The notes under the pieces were generated by a model that was given only the letters and a program-made list of their open reading frames with translations, was not told where the DNA came from and ran no database searches. DNA of 38,897 nucleotides, taken from positions 1 to 38,897 of the forward strand of contig JAJYDW010000036.1 of the NCBI GenBank assembly GCA_021790385.1. Reading direction: 5' to 3'. The translations under genes and the position numbers were made by a program. Below, in pieces: positions 26,212 through 36,100 of this stretch (its first letter is position 1; each line of letters opens with the position of its first letter). The stretch comes from Planctomycetota bacterium. Lineage in GTDB: Bacteria > Planctomycetota > Phycisphaerae > WQYP01.

Positions 26212-26225
26212 CATAAAATTTTATG
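26212..26225. promoter_or_regulatory. 14-bp perfect palindrome upstream of the regulator promoter
   Basis: CATAAAATTTTATG is a perfect dyad ending eight bases before the predicted -35 box of the GntR/LacI-type regulator gene. Its place suggests an operator, perhaps for autoregulation. It is AT-rich, unlike classical LacI operators with a central CG, so the assignment is tentative. Confidence 0.4.
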
Positions 26226-26233
26226 CATACTAT

Positions 26234-26261
26234 TTGACACACTGCGACGTTGTGCTAAACT
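26234..26261 (+). promoter_or_regulatory. Predicted sigma70-type promoter of the regulator gene
   Basis: A consensus -35 box TTGACA is followed after 16 bases by TAAACT. The start of transcription would be near 26268, about 85 bases before the ATG. It is divergent from the PEP-CTERM promoter in the same intergenic region. Confidence 0.5.
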
Positions 26262-26352
26262 GACGACTGATGGAGTCCAACACAGCGTTGATGATTATTA
26301 ATTTGGACTGCTGCAACAAGGTGCGTTGGATTAGGCTTGGAGGCTTATTATA

Positions 26353-27507
26353 ATGGATGCCACGCTCGAATCAAAAGTTTTTCGCAACAGCTCGCCACGG
26401 GCCAAGGCTATTCGCACCTTGCGGGAATGGATTCAAGAGGGCCGATTGCAGCCGGGAATGCCGTTGCCGTCGGAGCGGAAATTATGCCAGCACATTGGGG
26501 TGGGCTTGGCGACAGTACAACGGGCATTACGCGTGCTTACGGCGGAAGGCTTAATTCAGGTCAGGGATGGCCATACGCGTTTGTTGGCGCATGCCCCATC
26601 GAGTGCGGTCGCCGCGATTTTTCGCCAGACGTTAATGATTTTGGCCCCGGCGCAGGCACCGTTGGCGGGCCATGTACAACCGGGATGGTCGGAATATGTC
26701 GCTATCGGAGCGGCGGCGGCAGCCCGGCAGGAAGGACATGGCGTGCTGAGTTTGGCACCCACGCAGCTGTTAGAGCAGCCTTCGGACCCCGTGCTCTCGG
26801 TGCGGCCATCGGGCCTGCTGGTTTGCGAAATTGCCGCAGCGGATCGCCAGGCCTTGGTGGATTTTATACGTACACTGGCCCGGGAGGGCATTCCGGTGGT
26901 GGTGTATGGCGACGGCCCGTTGGAGCAGGAATATGACCGCGTCATTTCCGACCATGATGCGGGATCTTATATGCTGACCCAACATTTATTGCAGCGGGGG
27001 TGCCGCCGCATTTTGCCGCTGTTTGAAAAACCGGAGAATGTTTACTGGAAGAGCGGCCGGCTGGCGGGCTACACACGGGCCATGCGCGAAAGCGGCCTGG
27101 AACCACTGCCGACGTTGTGGGTGGAGGATCTCGGCGGCCATTATACGGTGGATCATTTCCGCGTGAAGTCCAGCTATCTGGCAGGCCAGTTGGTGCCGTA
27201 CCTGACCAGAGCAAATCCGGTTGACGCGATTATGGCGGCCAGCGACGGCGAGGCATTTTCGGTGGCGGCGGCGTGTCGTATGTTCGGGCGCGAGCCGCAG
27301 AAAGATATTTTTCTCGTGGGCTACGATAACTATTGTGATGACAGCCCAGAGCAGGAAATGGAATCTTCCATTCCCTGTGCTACCGTGGATAAGCAGAATT
27401 TTCGGATTGGGCAGGAAATGCTGCGGTTGCTGGAGGACCGCATCGCGGGAACGGCTGGAGAAGGCCCCCAACTGCGGATGGTGCCGCCGCAGCTCATCAC
27501 GCGGTAG
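26353..27507 (+). CDS. GntR-HTH/LacI-sensor transcriptional regulator (AraR-like)
   Basis: A 384-residue regulator. Residues 12-80 form a GntR-type winged helix: AIRTLREWIQEGRLQPGMPLPSE, then ATVQRALRVLTAEGLI and a wing. Residues from about 95 to the end match the LacI/periplasmic-binding-protein sensor fold, with GLLVCEIAAADR, IPVVVYGDGPLEQEYDRVISDHDAGSY, DAIMAASDGEAFSVAAACR and IFLVGYDNY. This architecture is known from the arabinose repressor AraR and many sugar regulators in planctomycetes and their relatives. GGAGG lies nine bases before the ATG. It stands upstream of, and in the same direction as, a set of glycan-active genes, so it most likely controls them in response to a sugar; the ligand is unknown. 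Confidence 0.88.
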   Translation: MDATLESKVFRNSSPRAKAIRTLREWIQEGRLQPGMPLPSERKLCQHIGVGLATVQRALRVLTAEGLIQVRDGHTRLLAHAPSSAVAAIFRQTLMILAPAQAPLAGHVQPGWSEYVAIGAAAAARQEGHGVLSLAPTQLLEQPSDPVLSVRPSGLLVCEIAAADRQALVDFIRTLAREGIPVVVYGDGPLEQEYDRVISDHDAGSYMLTQHLLQRGCRRILPLFEKPENVYWKSGRLAGYTRAMRESGLEPLPTLWVEDLGGHYTVDHFRVKSSYLAGQLVPYLTRANPVDAIMAASDGEAFSVAAACRMFGREPQKDIFLVGYDNYCDDSPEQEMESSIPCATVDKQNFRIGQEMLRLLEDRIAGTAGEGPQLRMVPPQLITR

Positions 27508-27653
27508 CTCGCGGCGGTGTGTGCCCTCCCGATAGCCATCGGAATCCACAGCGTGTGGAGAAATGGCCCGGCTTGGCCCCCGATAGCCCCCGATGAATGA
27601 AGCCTTTTAATAACAAGGTAACCAGTGTAACGCAGTGGCGACGAGAGGCACTG

Positions 27654-27731
27654 ATGGAGATGAAACGGGGCACAGTGCGGTCGGCCATCGCGGTTTTTGT
27701 TTTTACGGGTGTATCATGCCTCATAATTTAG
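27654..27731 (+). CDS. Possible 25-residue signal-peptide-like ORF
   Basis: ATG at 27654 with AGAGG about six bases upstream. The product has a charged start (MEMKRGTVR), a hydrophobic stretch (AIAVFVFTGVS) and Cys at position 22, then ends at once. It looks like a lipoprotein or secretion signal without a body. It could be a leader peptide, a remnant of a deleted exported protein, or chance. It lies in the 360-base gap before the GH gene and overlaps a possible earlier start of that gene in another frame. Confidence 0.25.
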   Translation: MEMKRGTVRSAIAVFVFTGVSCLII

Positions 27732-27871
27732 CAAGTTGGTTGCAGGGTCTGAAGATTTACGGCGGCGCCTTTTCAGACGGGAACTTTGACGGTCTACATC
27801 AACACCCCCCGGACGGCGGCCCTCTGGTTCCCACGGCCTCACCGGCGGCAGCCCACGGCACAGCGTGCTGC

Positions 27872-30790
27872 ATGGCGCTGCGGGTCCGACGGATTATTCC
27901 AGTTCTGGCCGGGATGCTTCTGTTGGCCTGGGCGGGTGTTGGCAACGCGGCCACGCGGATTACACTCGCGCCGGTGGGAGGCATTTATGATATGTTCACG
28001 CGGCCCATGCCGGCGGGAGGCGGTCGCATAGCGCGGCCTGTTCGCCTGCGGTTGACAGTGGTAAGCCCGTCGGCGTTGCATGGGGCGACGGTGGTGGTAG
28101 GGGCCCGGGATATTTTTGGGCATCGGGTGGCATGGCACCAGACGCTGCATCTGGGCCACGTGCCGGTGAGTCGGGCCGTCACCGTGGATGTCAACTTTAA
28201 TGGGGGCATGGGATATTTTTTAATCAGCGCACATCTGGCGGGTGCGGCGGCGGTGGGCCGGACCAACATCGGGGTGATACCGCCGTGGCATCCAGGATTG
28301 CGGCCCAATTCGTTTTTTGCCTCCAATTTAAACGTGCCCATGGGCAAGACGCTGGATTTTTTGCAGGCCATCGGCATGAAGGTGGCGCGAGTGGAACCCA
28401 ACCCGGTATTGAAGGTGAAAAATGCCTCCTGGATTCATACGTTGCCCCGGGGTAGGGCCGTGCCCCAGAGTTTTAAAACGCTGGATCGCGAATGGGCGGC
28501 GGATACGTCCCATGGAATCTGGTGGCTGCCGTCGATTGGTTATTCGCTGCAGGGGGCCAATACGGCCAATTTAACGCCGCTGGCCCGGGCGTTGCACATG
28601 TACGGTCCGCCCAATGATTATGGTCAGTTTGTGCAGACCTGGCGGGTGTGGATGAAGCATTTCCCACAGATTCATACGTACGAATTCTGGAACGAGCCGT
28701 GGATTTTCGGATGGACGTGGGCCGCGCCCGGGGCGCGGTACCGGGTTTTGCAGCGTGAAATATGTCGGATGGCTCTGCAGGTCAATCGGCACGTGCGGAT
28801 GCTGGCGGGGAACAGTTCCGCGTTTATCGTGGACCATATTGAATTTGCTCCGTCCTGCTGGAAAGGATTGCTTTCCGGCCTGACCCATCATCCGTATACG
28901 TACAGCGGAGGTCGGGCGAACTGGCGGGCGGGGGATAATTTGCGATCCATGGATGACGCCAAACAAGCCGCCATACGTATGGGGCTTACATACACCTATC
29001 TGACTGAGGGCGGCACGCAATACCCGGTGGGGGCGATCAAGCCCGGAGGTATGCACTATTTTGGCCACTGGATGAACAACCGCCACAATGCCTTTAAGAT
29101 TGTGCAATACTTTGTGCAGGCTGCCGAGGATGGCATGTTCATGGGGAACATGCAGCTTAACATCGGCTATGGCCCCAATTGGACGTGCAGTAACACCACC
29201 TTCGCGGTGATGACGCACTTTTTGGAGGACCGGCCGATTGTGGCAGATATCTGGCCGCGGGAAGAATTAATCCGCGGTGCCATCTTTGCCGATCCTCGGT
29301 GGATTACGCCGCAGGTGCGGCGTTTGCCGCGTGCCCGGCAGATTTCCGCCCGCTGGGGCGTGGCCGTCCCCGCCAGTCGTGGAACAGACCCCACCAAGGT
29401 GGCGGTGGTATGGTCCTGTACGGGCCAGTCGGATCAAGCGGTGGACCGAATGGGGACCCTGACGATTATCCATCCACAGGGCCTCAAGGCGTATGACATG
29501 ACGGGCCGGATTATTCAGCCCACACGGGGGCGGCTGGTGCTGCCCTTTAATGATAATCCGGTGTACATCACCACCAAAACACTTAGCGTGATGCGGTTGT
29601 ATCATATCATTCGGGGGGCGCGGATCAGCAATGTAACGGCCGTGAATTGTTACGCCTTATCGCTGATGCAGCCGGCCAATAAGCGGCAAACAGTGCTGGT
29701 ACGGCTGGAAAATCAACTGCCGGACGCGGTGCATGGCACATTGCGCATGACCATTGCGGCCGCCGGGAAAACGGTCTCGACTCCGTTCGTGGCTGGACCG
29801 GGGCGACTGGTGGAGGTGCCCATCGCGTGGCCGGGCGTAGCCATTGCGCGGGACAACGATTATGGCGTTTCCCTCAAGGCGGTGGTGGCCCCGGATCAAA
29901 CGGGCGACACCTTTGTGGCGTTTGTCAAAAAGCAATTGCTTTCGACGGCTCGGTTTGTGCGGCGAACCGTGCATTTCACCGGGAAACTTTCGGATTGGCG
30001 CGGGCTAACGCCGGTGCTGATGGACAGCCGCATGTTTGGCCAGCACGTGGATTTGACCCGGTATTTGCGCAATCCGGACCTGAAACTGCCCACCGCAGCC
30101 CGCGGCAAGGGCAGAATTATTGCGCGCATTTACACAGCTTACAGCCGCGAATTTGTTTATATCGGCGCGGCGGTGCTGCAACAGCATTTTTCCTGTGCCG
30201 TGGGCACCCCGGCTTTGGCAGGGCGCAGCGGCGGAAATATTCTGGTGCCGTATAAACGCGGCCTGCCTGATGGCCTGGATTATCCGATCAACTGCGGCGA
30301 TGTTCTGGAATTTGCGTTTGGCTTTCGGCCGCGTGTGCCCGGCTGGGGACGGCAGATCAACGATTTGTGGGCGTGGAAGGGCAGCTTTTACGACACGGAT
30401 TACGCGTATTTTGCCAATACCTCCACCACCGGTGATATGCTCACGCGTGTCTGGGGTCCCCATAGCGCCCGCCGCAATGGTTACCAGGCGGCACCTACCC
30501 CCGGCATCGGGCCGGTGCCGGGCGGTATCATCAAAATCACGCGGAACCGCGCCAGGCATCAGACGCTGTACGAAATCGCAATTCCGCGATCGCAGATGAC
30601 ATTATTTAAGCCGGCGCTGAAGCGTTTCCGCTTTGGCCTGATTTTGTATAATTCCGAGCACGCGGCGGGCGGTTCCATGAATTACAGTACTTTAGCGGGT
30701 GTGTTCCGCCATTGGCGATCGAACGGGTCCTTCCCGCCAACCTGGACCCAGCGACTGCCGTGCGAAGCATTTTGGGGGGTATCGCGGTAG
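27872..30790 (+). CDS. Secreted clan GH-A-like glycosidase with C-terminal CBM9-like domain
   Basis: 972 residues from the ATG at 27872, where a clear signal peptide starts (MALRVRR, a hydrophobic core, cleavage near VGNA-ATR). The frame is open further upstream (ATG 27716, other start 27635) but those residues look non-coding. After an N-terminal beta domain (about 25-140), a TIM-barrel-like region contains YEFWNEPW (Glu275, candidate acid/base) and YTYLTEGG (Glu379, candidate nucleophile), the arrangement of clan GH-A retaining enzymes. Middle beta domains follow (about 480-690). Residues about 692-970 resemble CBM9-like domains: VHFTGKLSDWRGL, a central REFVYIGAAV strand and a late YEIAIPRSQM. 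The exact GH family and substrate are not recognised. It is first in a run of four rightward genes, 40 bases before the next. Confidence 0.8.
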   Translation: MALRVRRIIPVLAGMLLLAWAGVGNAATRITLAPVGGIYDMFTRPMPAGGGRIARPVRLRLTVVSPSALHGATVVVGARDIFGHRVAWHQTLHLGHVPVSRAVTVDVNFNGGMGYFLISAHLAGAAAVGRTNIGVIPPWHPGLRPNSFFASNLNVPMGKTLDFLQAIGMKVARVEPNPVLKVKNASWIHTLPRGRAVPQSFKTLDREWAADTSHGIWWLPSIGYSLQGANTANLTPLARALHMYGPPNDYGQFVQTWRVWMKHFPQIHTYEFWNEPWIFGWTWAAPGARYRVLQREICRMALQVNRHVRMLAGNSSAFIVDHIEFAPSCWKGLLSGLTHHPYTYSGGRANWRAGDNLRSMDDAKQAAIRMGLTYTYLTEGGTQYPVGAIKPGGMHYFGHWMNNRHNAFKIVQYFVQAAEDGMFMGNMQLNIGYGPNWTCSNTTFAVMTHFLEDRPIVADIWPREELIRGAIFADPRWITPQVRRLPRARQISARWGVAVPASRGTDPTKVAVVWSCTGQSDQAVDRMGTLTIIHPQGLKAYDMTGRIIQPTRGRLVLPFNDNPVYITTKTLSVMRLYHIIRGARISNVTAVNCYALSLMQPANKRQTVLVRLENQLPDAVHGTLRMTIAAAGKTVSTPFVAGPGRLVEVPIAWPGVAIARDNDYGVSLKAVVAPDQTGDTFVAFVKKQLLSTARFVRRTVHFTGKLSDWRGLTPVLMDSRMFGQHVDLTRYLRNPDLKLPTAARGKGRIIARIYTAYSREFVYIGAAVLQQHFSCAVGTPALAGRSGGNILVPYKRGLPDGLDYPINCGDVLEFAFGFRPRVPGWGRQINDLWAWKGSFYDTDYAYFANTSTTGDMLTRVWGPHSARRNGYQAAPTPGIGPVPGGIIKITRNRARHQTLYEIAIPRSQMTLFKPALKRFRFGLILYNSEHAAGGSMNYSTLAGVFRHWRSNGSFPPTWTQRLPCEAFWGVSR

Positions 30791-30830
30791 CGCGACTCTT
30801 TGGGGATTGTCGAAAGATGGAAGTTCAGCC

Positions 30831-31901
30831 ATGTCCGATATTTTGTTGCCAAAATTTGCTGTTCCCCGGCGCTGGGTCCACGGCGGCGCGGTGCTGATTC
30901 GCCCGGCCAGTGGCATAGGTTCTCACGTGGTGGGAGATCCGTGCATTGTCCGCGATCCGTCGGTGGGTGGCTACCGGATGTTTTTATTTTTGTATCCGCC
31001 CGGCCATGGCCAGTCGATCTGCCGTTCTTTAACCGATGTCGGCCCGGGCCAGTGGTCTGCGCCGCTGCCGTTGGAGTTTACCAATCCGGAGGTTATTCCC
31101 GAAGGCACGCACAAGCCGTATATAGTGCAGGAAGCCCACCGCCCCAACGAGGCGGCGTGCATTGGCGGGCGATACTCTTTAGTCAGTGTAGGTATGGGGA
31201 AGAGCAAAGATATTCATCAGGCGTGGGCCACTGCGCTGGCGGGGCCTTGGACGTGGGACGAGCAACCACTGCTTAGCGGGGGCGGGCCGGGGAGTTTTGA
31301 TGAAAAACATACAGATGCCGTTTCAGCATTTTATTTTCCCCAGCGCGGCGAGATTTTGTATTGCTATATGGGCTATCCGCGGCAAGCCCAGCCCCGTGCG
31401 GTCTCGCCCTTCGGCAATGCTCAGGGGGTGGCCATCGGACGTGTGGGCGAGCCGGGAGTGAGAAAGCTCGGGCAGGTGCTGCCACCGTGTCAGACGAAGG
31501 GGCATTGGGCCGCGGGCTGGGTGGGAGGCCTGCAGATTTTGCCCGGCGTGAAATCGCGCTGGGTAGGTTTAATCAACGCTTCGCCCACCGCTCCGGACCC
31601 GGCCAACAAAGCCGTATGGACGGAAGAACCGCCCCCGAGTCTGGGCGGCTTTGCGATGTGCGATGCGGAATTTCCGGTGGACGGCTGGCGCTGGTGTGAT
31701 GCCCCCCTGGAGCGCATCGAAGACATTCCCGCTGCGGCCCAGGCGGCTGGGGAGGGAGGCAATTTGTGGCGGCATCATATTTTAATTTTACCCGACGGCG
31801 GCGTGGCGATGTTTTACAACGCCGGCCACTACGGGCAGGAGCAGCTTTACGTGAAGTTTGCGGTTGGCGGGGGCAAAGAGCGCACTCGTCCGCCAGTTTG
31901 A
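30831..31901 (+). CDS. Beta-propeller glycosidase-like protein, paralogue A
   Basis: 356 residues, no signal peptide, so probably cytoplasmic. The pattern of repeated blades and motifs recalls five-bladed propeller glycosidases (GH43/GH117/GH130-like): IVRDPSVGGYRMFLF, HKPYIVQ, LAGPWTW, SFDEKHTDAVSAFYF, GHWAAGWVGG and NASPTAPDP. The Asp in the RDP motif and the acidic residues in FDEKHTD are candidate active-site groups. No exact family is recognised. The ATG has GGAAG about eight bases upstream, and upstream in-frame codons overlap the end of the GH gene and are not expected to be used. The next gene is a close paralogue starting 21 bases after this stop. Confidence 0.72.
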   Translation: MSDILLPKFAVPRRWVHGGAVLIRPASGIGSHVVGDPCIVRDPSVGGYRMFLFLYPPGHGQSICRSLTDVGPGQWSAPLPLEFTNPEVIPEGTHKPYIVQEAHRPNEAACIGGRYSLVSVGMGKSKDIHQAWATALAGPWTWDEQPLLSGGGPGSFDEKHTDAVSAFYFPQRGEILYCYMGYPRQAQPRAVSPFGNAQGVAIGRVGEPGVRKLGQVLPPCQTKGHWAAGWVGGLQILPGVKSRWVGLINASPTAPDPANKAVWTEEPPPSLGGFAMCDAEFPVDGWRWCDAPLERIEDIPAAAQAAGEGGNLWRHHILILPDGGVAMFYNAGHYGQEQLYVKFAVGGGKERTRPPV

Positions 31902-31921
31902 ATAGGTTCTCAACAGGAAAT

Positions 31922-32977
31922 ATGGATATGGACATTTTGACCAACACCTCTACAGGACTGCTTCTACCCGCAAAATGGCGGCATGGCGGGCGTACGATTA
32001 CCCGGCCGGCCACGGGGTTGGGCTGCTCGGTGATTGGTGGGGCATCCATCGTGCGCGATCCGGCGGTGGGTGGGTATCGCATGTTTTTGTTTTTTGATCC
32101 ACCGGGGCATGGACAATCCATCTGCCGGTCCCTGGATCAGGTAGGTCCAGGCCATTGGTCATTTCCGGTTCCGGTGGAGTTTACCAATCCTGAGGTGCTG
32201 CCCGGCACCACCCATAAACCGTGGATTGTGCAGGATGCCCACCGGCTCAATGAGGCGGCTCTGATTGACGGGCGTTATTGCCTGCTTAGCGTCGGCATTG
32301 AGCCGAATAAATACGTGCATCGGGCCTGGTCCGATTCGCTGGCCGGTCCGTGGACCTGGGAGCGAGATGCGCTGATTGGCCGCGGCGGCCCAGGCAGCTT
32401 TGATGAAAAGCACGTGGATGCCGTTTCTGGATTTTATTTTCCACAACGCCGCGAAATACTTTACTTTTACATGGGCTATCCGCAACGGCCGCAAGCCCGC
32501 GTGGTTTCGCCCTACGGCAGTGCTTCAGCGGCGGCAGTTGAGCATGTGGACAAGGTTGGCGTGGTAAAACTAGGTGAAGTGTTGGCCCCGTGCCAGCAAA
32601 AGGGCCATTGGGCGGCGGGATGGGTAGGCGGGATGCAGCTTATTCGTGGCACCAGCCATCGCTGGGTGGGGCTGTACAATGCCTCCCCCACCGCCCCGGA
32701 TCCCGGCAATACGGCGGTCTGGACGGAGGAACCGCCGCCGAGTTTGGGGGGATTTGCGGTGTGCGATGAAGAATTTCCCATTCGGAACTGGAGATGGCTG
32801 CCGGAGCCAATTGAATGGCTGAAAGATGTGCCTCCAGAAGCCCACGCGGACGGCGAGGCGGGTAACTTCTGGCGACATCATATTCTGGTTTTACCGGGCG
32901 GCGACGTGGCCATGTTTTATAGTGCCGGCCATTATGGCCGGGAACAGTCGTATATAAAATTTTCGGAGGATCGGTAA
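31922..32977 (+). CDS. Beta-propeller glycosidase-like protein, paralogue B
   Basis: 351 residues, about two-thirds identical by eye to the gene just upstream along its whole length, and likewise without a signal peptide. All the conserved blocks are kept: IVRDPAVGGYRMFLF, HKPWIVQ, LAGPWTW, SFDEKHVDAVSGFYF, GHWAAGWVGG, NASPTAPDP and EEPPPSLGGFA. Differences cluster at the N-terminus and around residues 200-220, where specificity could differ. The ATG at 31922 follows AGGAAAT. The pair arose by tandem duplication. The enzyme activity is inferred from fold-like features only. Confidence 0.72.
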   Translation: MDMDILTNTSTGLLLPAKWRHGGRTITRPATGLGCSVIGGASIVRDPAVGGYRMFLFFDPPGHGQSICRSLDQVGPGHWSFPVPVEFTNPEVLPGTTHKPWIVQDAHRLNEAALIDGRYCLLSVGIEPNKYVHRAWSDSLAGPWTWERDALIGRGGPGSFDEKHVDAVSGFYFPQRREILYFYMGYPQRPQARVVSPYGSASAAAVEHVDKVGVVKLGEVLAPCQQKGHWAAGWVGGMQLIRGTSHRWVGLYNASPTAPDPGNTAVWTEEPPPSLGGFAVCDEEFPIRNWRWLPEPIEWLKDVPPEAHADGEAGNFWRHHILVLPGGDVAMFYSAGHYGREQSYIKFSEDR

Positions 32978-33157
32978 GCACAGGAAAAGGTGGCATTTGT
33001 CGTTGTTGACGCAGAGGGGTCGCATAAAGATGGATATTGGATTTTGCATGTGAGAGCATGTATCGGATATGAGAAATAATTATCCTGATTCAGAAATAAG
33101 AGAGTGGCGTATTGCCGCGCCGCCCGTTAAACCACACCGTTCATTTTGGGGTGCTAC
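32978..33157. other. 180-base gap, possible weak internal promoter
   Basis: Between paralogue B and the large secreted protein. The only feature noticed is a weak promoter-like pair on the plus strand, TTGTTG followed after 16 bases by TAAAGA, near 33004-33032. The downstream gene may therefore have its own transcript. No hairpin terminator was seen. Confidence 0.25.
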
Positions 33158-36100
33158 ATGTTGAATTCTCCGCTGATTCATCGGGCGATGGCGTTGGTGC
33201 TGCTGCCGGTCTTAACCGCCTCGTGGCCCGCTTGCGGCGGCACGCCGCCTCCGCGGCGTGGGCATACGAACCTGGCCTGGATCAGTGTTACGCCGCTGCG
33301 GCGCCAGCCGCACACACGCGCGAGCTGGCAAACCATTTACAACTATCACGGTGGCCGGATTCCCGTGGGAACCCGCATTGTCGCCACCGGTAAATGGGTG
33401 GATCCATCGATACGTACCGGCAGAGCGGGCGTCGCGTTTTCATTCCCGGCCCTGCCGGCTCATCCCCGAACCGCCGCCCAGGGGATTAATTCCGGCTTTG
33501 AGGTGGAGCGACCGATCGCCAATTACCCCACGCGTGTTACCGTTACGTATCAATCCTTCTTCAATCAAAATATCGGGGTGCCGTATGGCTGGTGGTCGCC
33601 GATAACGTTTAATCGCGCGGATAACCAGAGTACCCCCCTGTTTTCCACCACCCGTGGCGTGGCCAACGCCACAGTGCAGAGCTTCTTGCTGCATCCGTTG
33701 GGCACCAACACCATCGTGTGCAACTTTGGCGGAAAGGCCAAGCCCTCTCTGATGATCAACGGCCGGGATGGCGCGTCGGTTTTTCCGCGAATTGCCTTGC
33801 CCAAGCCGGGGGCTATGCTGTTGCCGGGCATCGGTGTTGCCAACACCGTGTTTCAGTTGCCCACGGACCACGGCCCCTGGTACACCATCAAGTCGTTTAA
33901 GATTGAACAGTTTCGGCCGCCGCCGGCGGTTTCCGCGGCCGCTGCGGTGACTATAACGGTTCCCGGCCGCGTTCCGGTGCGTGTGACCGTGGAGGTGGTG
34001 AACAAAAACCACGATTCGGTGGGCTATGTGCTCCGTGATGTGTGGGTGCAGCCGGGCGTTCACCATCTTTTTTGGGAGGGCATTAACCAGAAACAAAGTC
34101 AACCCCAGAATAGCAGTTGGATACATCCCGGCGACTACAGCTTCCGCCTCACCACCAGCCTGGTTCACGTGTCCTACGCGGGCGAGCCGGACAACAGTGT
34201 GCGGCCCTACAATGCGCGCAGCTATGCGCAGGTGGGCTGCACCGCCCTGGCACTGACCCCGCCCGGCACAGTGGCACGCCTTCGTCGGCACTTATGGAAT
34301 AACAACAGCGGCCGCAGTCTGCATCCGCAAACCATCAATTCCGTGCAGTTGCTGTGCATCGGCTACGATTCCAATCAGGGGGAGTGGATCGGCTCTCACG
34401 GCACGGTGATCAGCACCCACACGGGAAGCGAATTCATGCAGGCGGGCCGCGGACTGGCCCTGACACCGCCGGACCCCGCCGCGCCGGCTGACCCCAATCA
34501 TCAGTATTATTTCGCATCCACGATCATTGGCAGGCGGTCCTCCATCGTTAGCTGTTCGCTCCCCAACGGTCCATGGCACCCCCACGCCAAAAAGTTTTCC
34601 AGTCCGGATTGGAATCAAGGCAAATTACACCTGCGCCCCAATACCCTCTATACCCAAGCGGTTCCACCCACGCCCCCAGCCCCGGCCAACTCTCCCCAGG
34701 AGCCAATGTGGTTTCTTTGGCGGCGCGGGTTTTATGGGTTGGCCATCGGTGATCATGGAAGACTGCTCTTTGCGTGCAACAACGCGGACAATCGGCTGGA
34801 GGTGCGCAATATCGCCGGCAGCGGCGCGGCCGTCGCAGAAATCCCTCTCGATTATCCGATGTACGTGGCGCTGGCGCCGGCTGGTGCGGCGGGAGCGCCC
34901 GCGGGTGTGCGCTGGGTGTTTGTGGATTCACCGAAAATGGGTGTGGTACGCATTGCCTGGCACACGGCGGACAACTCCTTCGGTCGGCCGTTTTGTATTA
35001 CCCCGGCAGCCGAGTTTGCCTTTCCCCGCGGAATTGCGTTTGACGCCGTTGCCCAGCGCCTGCTGGTATGCGATGCGTATAACCTCCGGCGCACCAAGGT
35101 CGCCAATCAGATTGTGGTGATTGATCCGCAAAGCGGCAGGGTGTTGTCGCGTTTTGGTCGCCGCGGTGGTGTAAACCCCAATGTGGGCGGCCGCATCACC
35201 CGTCGGACTTTCACCTGCCCGTTGACGATTGTCGCGGATTCCACGGGCGCGGTCTGGGTTAATGATTATTTCACCGGCGAGGTCCGCAAGTATGCCTTCA
35301 ATTCCGCCACCAACGCCTTTCATCTGCGGCTACGCGCGTTGGGACCCAATACCACCAACGTGAGTCAGTTTTATTGGATGCCCGGAGCGCCAGCGACGAA
35401 GGTGTGGGCCTTCGACAACTTTTTTGTGGGATACAACTCCAAAATTGCCCCCAATGGCCGCTACACCAATCAGCACGCGGACAATGTATCCATGTTGCCG
35501 CCCGGGGAAAACAATTTACGGCCCTTTGCACATTTTGTGCGAGCGGGCGGTCATGTTTACGCAACCTTTGCGGGCAGTGGCGATATTTACGAAAAGGTCG
35601 GCTACAGATGGATTCGTCGCCTCGCCTTTGGTCACGTGGCACGCTTTACACTCGGACCCGACCTTGATGCGCAGCAAGCGGCTCAGGCTGCGGGCCTGCT
35701 GGCCAAGCCTGGTCAGCCGCCCACCGCCCTGGACCGGGCAATCGCTGCCTCCGGCGATAAGCACTGGCAGACGCGGCAATGGGCTTGGTCGGACCTGAAC
35801 GGCGATGGGAAGATGGAATATTCCCAAAAAAATCCCGAATTTAAGATCGCGTTCCACAAAACTCCCCTCCGCACCGACTACCTGCCCGCAAGCGCGTGGC
35901 TGCGTCCGTCCGATCGTGCTTTTATTCTGCCAGTGCACGCTGCGCTCGGCGCGCATCGTGGGTACGTCCCTGCTCTGGCGGTGGTTGTGCCGAAACTCGT
36001 CAACGGCCATCGGTCCTACAACTGGGCCAACGTCAAAATCATGCGCTGCGATCCGGGACCGCCGGTGACGGACCTGTGCACGCAGGGCGGACGCTATTTT

